Origin: an uncultured Collinsella sp. | GTDB lineage: Bacteria; Actinomycetota; Coriobacteriia; Coriobacteriales; Coriobacteriaceae | NCBI GenBank assembly: GCA_902489945.1 | Contig: CABUBZ010000003.1 | Coordinates: forward strand, 1 to 61,444 | DNA: 61,444 nucleotides | Direction: 5' to 3' | Part shown: positions 58,309 to 61,444 of the stretch, piece by piece | Position numbering within the stretch: the first letter of the stretch is position 1 | Layout: each line of letters opens with the position of its first letter | Made by a program: the position numbers and the translations under genes | The notes under the pieces: model-generated | The model's database searches: none | What the model saw: the letters and a program-made list of their open reading frames with translations, nothing else | Told to the model about the DNA's origin: nothing

Positions 58309-61134
58309 TTATGCCTCACCTCCTTTAGAGTGCTTGCCAAGCGGGGTGGTGTCCCCGTCGTTTCCGTTTACGTTGTCAACGCCGTCGGCATCTTGAGCCT
58401 TACGATGCGCACCGATATGCGGCAGACGGCTCGTGGGCTGTTCGCTGTCCTTGGTGCCCCGCTCGCTGGCGTTGAGACCAAACATGCGACGGGCGGCAGG
58501 GATGGCAGCCGTATGCTCGCGCATCTCGCGGCGAAGGTCCTCGTCCGAAAGCGCCGAGATGCGCATCTGGGTATTGAGGCTCGCACGGATGTACTCGATG
58601 TTGATGAGCCAGCCACAGATGGCGATAACCGAAATGATCCAGATAACGAGCAGGATAATCTTGCCGTTATTGTCGATATCGAGAACCGTCGACAGGACAA
58701 AGAGCAGGACCTGAACGCCCACCACAGCGGCAAAACCGCCCTTGATGTAGTACGGGTAGCGATGCTCAAACGCCACGGCATGGTCGAGCACCTCGCGACG
58801 GTACGAATCGGAATCGAGCACGACGCGCATGGCCGTGCGCAGCGAATAGCGCTGGCGCGGCAGGTCGTTGGACTCGCAGATCATGAGGCCCGTCGTGGAA
58901 AGCTGCTTATCAAAGAGCAGGTTGAGGTTGAGCAGCAGCGGACGCAGCTGCAGGCCGATAAAGAGCGCCACGATCAAGAACACGCCCAGGATGCACAGGT
59001 TAAACAGGTAGTTGAACGAGTACATGCCGCCGACCGTCTCGCGCAGCAAGTTAATTCCATAGGTAAAGGGCAGCAGTGGGTGCAGCCACTGGAAGAAGCC
59101 GGGCATCATCTCGATGGGGTACATGCCCGACGAACCCGGGATCTGCACGATGACGAGAATGACGCCGATAGCCTTGCCGATATGCTTAAACGTGGTGGAC
59201 AGCGCATAGATGATATTGACGTAGGTGAACGAAATGGCGATGCCGCCCAGCACGAACAGCAGCGGGTTAATGCACTGCACGCCAATCACCAGATCGCCTA
59301 CCGTAACGATGATGGCCTGCAACGCGCCAAGGATCACCAGTAGCAACCAGCGGCCAAAGTAGCCCTGACGCGCGGTAAAGCTGCCGATGCCTTCGCGGTC
59401 GACCTCGAGCTTGTAGATGGCGATAAGCACGTAGCCGCCCACCCAAAGCGCCAGATTGGTGTAGAAGGGAGCGATGCCCGAGCCAAAGCTCTTGACCGGA
59501 TAGATCGACTTGGACGTCAGCTCGACCGGAGAGGCCATGAAATCTGCCACGTCATTGACATCGACGCCCATAAGGTCGGCGAGCTCGCCCATAGACTCAG
59601 AGGTCTGCAGCGCCGCGATGTCATTGGCTGCGGTCGCAAGCTTGTCCTGGACCTTGGCAAGCGAGGAATCGGTCTGGGACAGCGTGGTCTTGGCCTGGCC
59701 GAGCGTAGCGTTAAGCTGCGAAAGCGTACCGCGCGCGCTTGCAATCGTGGGCGTGAGGCCAGATACAATTCCCGTCAGATCGCCCGAAACGGCGGCAAAG
59801 GAATCGAGCGCGCTCGAGGCCTTCGGCAGCGCGTTTTGGCCCAGGCTTGTTTGGGCCTGGCCAAGGTTGGTCGCACCGGTCTGGATTGCGTTATTGATAG
59901 CGTCGCTGGCGCCCGAAACAGCCGCGGCGTCATTCGCCATGGCGCTCGACTGCGCGGACAGACCGTCCTTGATGCTCTGCAACTTCTCGTTCTGCTCACG
60001 GAGCGTATTGATGGTCGATACAATGCGCGCGTCAATTTCCTCGGAACCTGTCGACGTGTCATTGGCGAGAATCTCCAAGTGCCCGATAACGGCCTTATTG
60101 TGGTCGATCGTCGCTTGGAGAGACTCGAGCGAGTTGTCGATACGGGTGGTCGTAGATGTGACCGTGCCCGTCAGCTTGCCGATGGCAGCGTTCGCGGAGG
60201 CCGACGTCTTGGTGAGCGCAAGGCTGCCTTCCGAGAGCGCCTTGGAGAGCGAGGCGATAGAGTTGCCCACCGTGGTGCGAGCTTCACCCAGCAGGTCGTT
60301 GCCCTGAGAGATCGCTTGCGTCAGTGACGGCGCCTGACCCTGCATGCCGGCAAGTGCCGCATCGGCCGAGGCGATAGCGCCACTCGTCTTATCGATAGCG
60401 GCATTCATGTCGCCAATCGAATCGCGCACCTCGCCCAAGGTATCGGATGCCTCGGAGACAGAACTTGCCAACGAATCCCGAGTCTGGGTTGCCTTGTCCT
60501 TTAAATCGACTCCGGCATCCTTGGCAATGCTGGCAACGGTCTCGCCCACCGTGGAGACAAATTCCGAGTTGATCTGCTCCTCGATGGTGCTTGCGCCGGT
60601 GTCGGTAACCTTGGGCGCAATGGCGCTCTTCTTCTCGTTAACGTAATACGTAAGCTTGGGCTGGCGGTAATTCCCATCGAGCATCGAGACAAGATTGTCG
60701 GAGAAGTTCTTGGGGATCACGATGGCGGCGTAGTACTCCCCGCTCTCGACGCCCTCTTTGGCATCGGCCGCCGAGTCGACGAAGGTCCAGCCCAGCTGAT
60801 CGTTTTCCTTGAGCTGATCGACGACCTGGTCGCCCGCATTGAGCTCGCCCACCAGGTCGTTTTGGGTTCCCTGGTCGTTGTTGGCGATGGCAATCTTGAT
60901 GCCCTGGGTGTTTCCGTACGGATCCCAGTTTGCCACGATGTTGTACCAAGCATACAGCGAGGGAATAACACACACGCCGAGGGTAACCACCAAGGCGACG
61001 GGGTTCACGAGCAATCGCTTGATGTCACGTTTAAAGATCGCAAAGGAGACCTTTGCGTTGGATAGTTTGCTGCCGAGACTCACGCTTGGACCATCCATCC
61101 TGTCGTTGAATCGAATCGTACTATCGACAACCAT
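58309..61134 (-). CDS. YhgE/Pip-domain membrane protein, first of a pair, with C-terminal extension
   Basis: The protein of about 941 residues has the same plan as its neighbour: N-terminal helix, NWDPYGNTQGIKIAIAN signature, a long coiled-coil region, and ABC-2-like C-terminal helices. It then continues about 200 residues past the usual end, with two more helices (GGFAAVVGVQVLLFVLSTVL and IILLVIWIISVIAICGW) and an acidic, Asn/Gly-rich tail. The start is uncertain: ATG at 61134 or at 61098, neither with a good ribosome binding site. A TATATT lies at 61191-61196 on the minus strand. It heads a two-gene operon. Confidence 0.8.
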   Translation of the reverse strand: MVVDSTIRFNDRMDGPSVSLGSKLSNAKVSFAIFKRDIKRLLVNPVALVVTLGVCVIPSLYAWYNIVANWDPYGNTQGIKIAIANNDQGTQNDLVGELNAGDQVVDQLKENDQLGWTFVDSAADAKEGVESGEYYAAIVIPKNFSDNLVSMLDGNYRQPKLTYYVNEKKSAIAPKVTDTGASTIEEQINSEFVSTVGETVASIAKDAGVDLKDKATQTRDSLASSVSEASDTLGEVRDSIGDMNAAIDKTSGAIASADAALAGMQGQAPSLTQAISQGNDLLGEARTTVGNSIASLSKALSEGSLALTKTSASANAAIGKLTGTVTSTTTRIDNSLESLQATIDHNKAVIGHLEILANDTSTGSEEIDARIVSTINTLREQNEKLQSIKDGLSAQSSAMANDAAAVSGASDAINNAIQTGATNLGQAQTSLGQNALPKASSALDSFAAVSGDLTGIVSGLTPTIASARGTLSQLNATLGQAKTTLSQTDSSLAKVQDKLATAANDIAALQTSESMGELADLMGVDVNDVADFMASPVELTSKSIYPVKSFGSGIAPFYTNLALWVGGYVLIAIYKLEVDREGIGSFTARQGYFGRWLLLVILGALQAIIVTVGDLVIGVQCINPLLFVLGGIAISFTYVNIIYALSTTFKHIGKAIGVILVIVQIPGSSGMYPIEMMPGFFQWLHPLLPFTYGINLLRETVGGMYSFNYLFNLCILGVFLIVALFIGLQLRPLLLNLNLLFDKQLSTTGLMICESNDLPRQRYSLRTAMRVVLDSDSYRREVLDHAVAFEHRYPYYIKGGFAAVVGVQVLLFVLSTVLDIDNNGKIILLVIWIISVIAICGWLINIEYIRASLNTQMRISALSDEDLRREMREHTAAIPAARRMFGLNASERGTKDSEQPTSRLPHIGAHRKAQDADGVDNVNGNDGDTTPLGKHSKGGEA

Positions 61135-61190
61135 TGTACGTAGGCGCTTTAGTGCCTCGCGGCACAATGGTGCTGAGTTTTGCGGGTAGC

Positions 61191-61230
61191 AATATACTAC
61201 GAAGATGAGTTAGCGTACAGTTGTACAGTA
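61191..61230 (-). promoter_or_regulatory. Promoter region and palindrome upstream of the YhgE pair
   Basis: The minus strand has TATATT (61191-61196) as a -10 candidate. GTACA-gt-TGTAC (61215-61226) is a small palindrome at the position of the -35, suited to a repressor. The regulator is unknown. Confidence 0.45.
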
Positions 61231-61292
61231 TCTTTAATTTCAGCAGGTCACAAAATCACAACCCGCACAAATTAGCAACCCAACTATTCATT

Positions 61293-61444
61293 TAAGAACG
61301 TCCCCAATGACTAGTTTGGGCCACGGTAACGCCGATGTTTTGGCGCAGACAGCGAAAGCCCGCCAGAGCGAGCAAGGTGCCTTGAAACGAGGCGGCATTG
61401 ATCTTTTGATCATGCCGCCGAAGTTGAAAGGCAGATTGCCGCTC
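61293..61444 (-). other. Right-edge partial reading frame with hairpin
   Basis: An open frame of 50 codons runs on the minus strand from the window edge to a TAA at 61293-61295, with internal residues such as AASFQGTLLALAGFRCLRQN. It contains the palindrome GGCGGCATTGATC / GATCATGCCGCC (about 61401-61429). I do not recognise a family. It could be the end of a gene, or a non-coding repeat that happens to be open. Confidence 0.3.

Noticed and set aside
56257..59343. 1028-codon open frame on the plus strand
   Set aside because: It is the antisense shadow of the YhgE pair, with a His/Arg/Val-rich composition typical of reverse reading of high-GC genes.

Overview
The window is high-GC, gene-dense DNA that most resembles a gut Coriobacteriia genome, probably Collinsella. 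This rests on gene content and protein appearance: an intracellular pectin/uronate pathway, Kdp, a lactate racemase system, paired YhgE/Pip proteins and a FeoB-associated cysteine-rich protein. No rRNA, tRNA, insertion sequence, phage or canonical CRISPR array was seen.

Layout. (1) 172-3860: a DhuI/RpiB-type isomerase, a HepT/MntA toxin-antitoxin pair bordered by REP-like repeats, and an old-yellow-enzyme oxidoreductase. (2) 4109-12373: kdpFABC (minus) divergent from kdpDE (plus). The block lies between two near-identical 78-bp hairpin repeats. (3) 12473-29707, all minus: a pectin and galacturonate utilisation locus. It holds a GltD-like oxidoreductase, a TIM-barrel isomerase, GH105, an SGNH esterase, a CE8-alpha/beta-hydrolase fusion, an alpha/beta hydrolase, GH28, a GPH transporter, uxaA, uxaB, uxaC and a LacI-family regulator. 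A repeated palindrome, GGTGAACGTTCACC-like, precedes uxaC, the transporter and GH105. None of the polymer-acting enzymes has a signal peptide, so oligogalacturonides are probably imported and finished inside the cell. The DhuI-like isomerase at 172 would handle the unsaturated uronate that GH105 releases. (4) 29852-38512: iron and envelope genes, namely a FeoB-associated protein, a three-gene glycosyltransferase operon with a PilZ cellulose-synthase-like protein, and feoA-feoA-feoB. (5) 38748-41819: HPr, aspS, serB. (6) 41936-46525: a lactate racemase locus, with larB-larC-tetR on plus and larA-larD on minus. (7) 47404-61134: ppc, hisS, an MFS transporter, an M20 amidohydrolase, an EamA exporter and two adjacent YhgE/Pip membrane proteins.

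The most unusual signals are non-coding. One is a four-unit array of 46-bp imperfect palindromes at exact 61-bp spacing between the lacI gene and the uxaC promoter. Another is two 125-127 bp nested inverted repeats around larA-larD, with arms of unrelated sequence joined by conserved 12-nt linkers. A third is three large consecutive hairpins upstream of hisS. Protein oddities are a ribbon-helix-helix/nucleotidyltransferase antitoxin fusion, an HPr with Asp at position 46, a LarC lacking its LarC2 half, and the CE8-esterase fusion.
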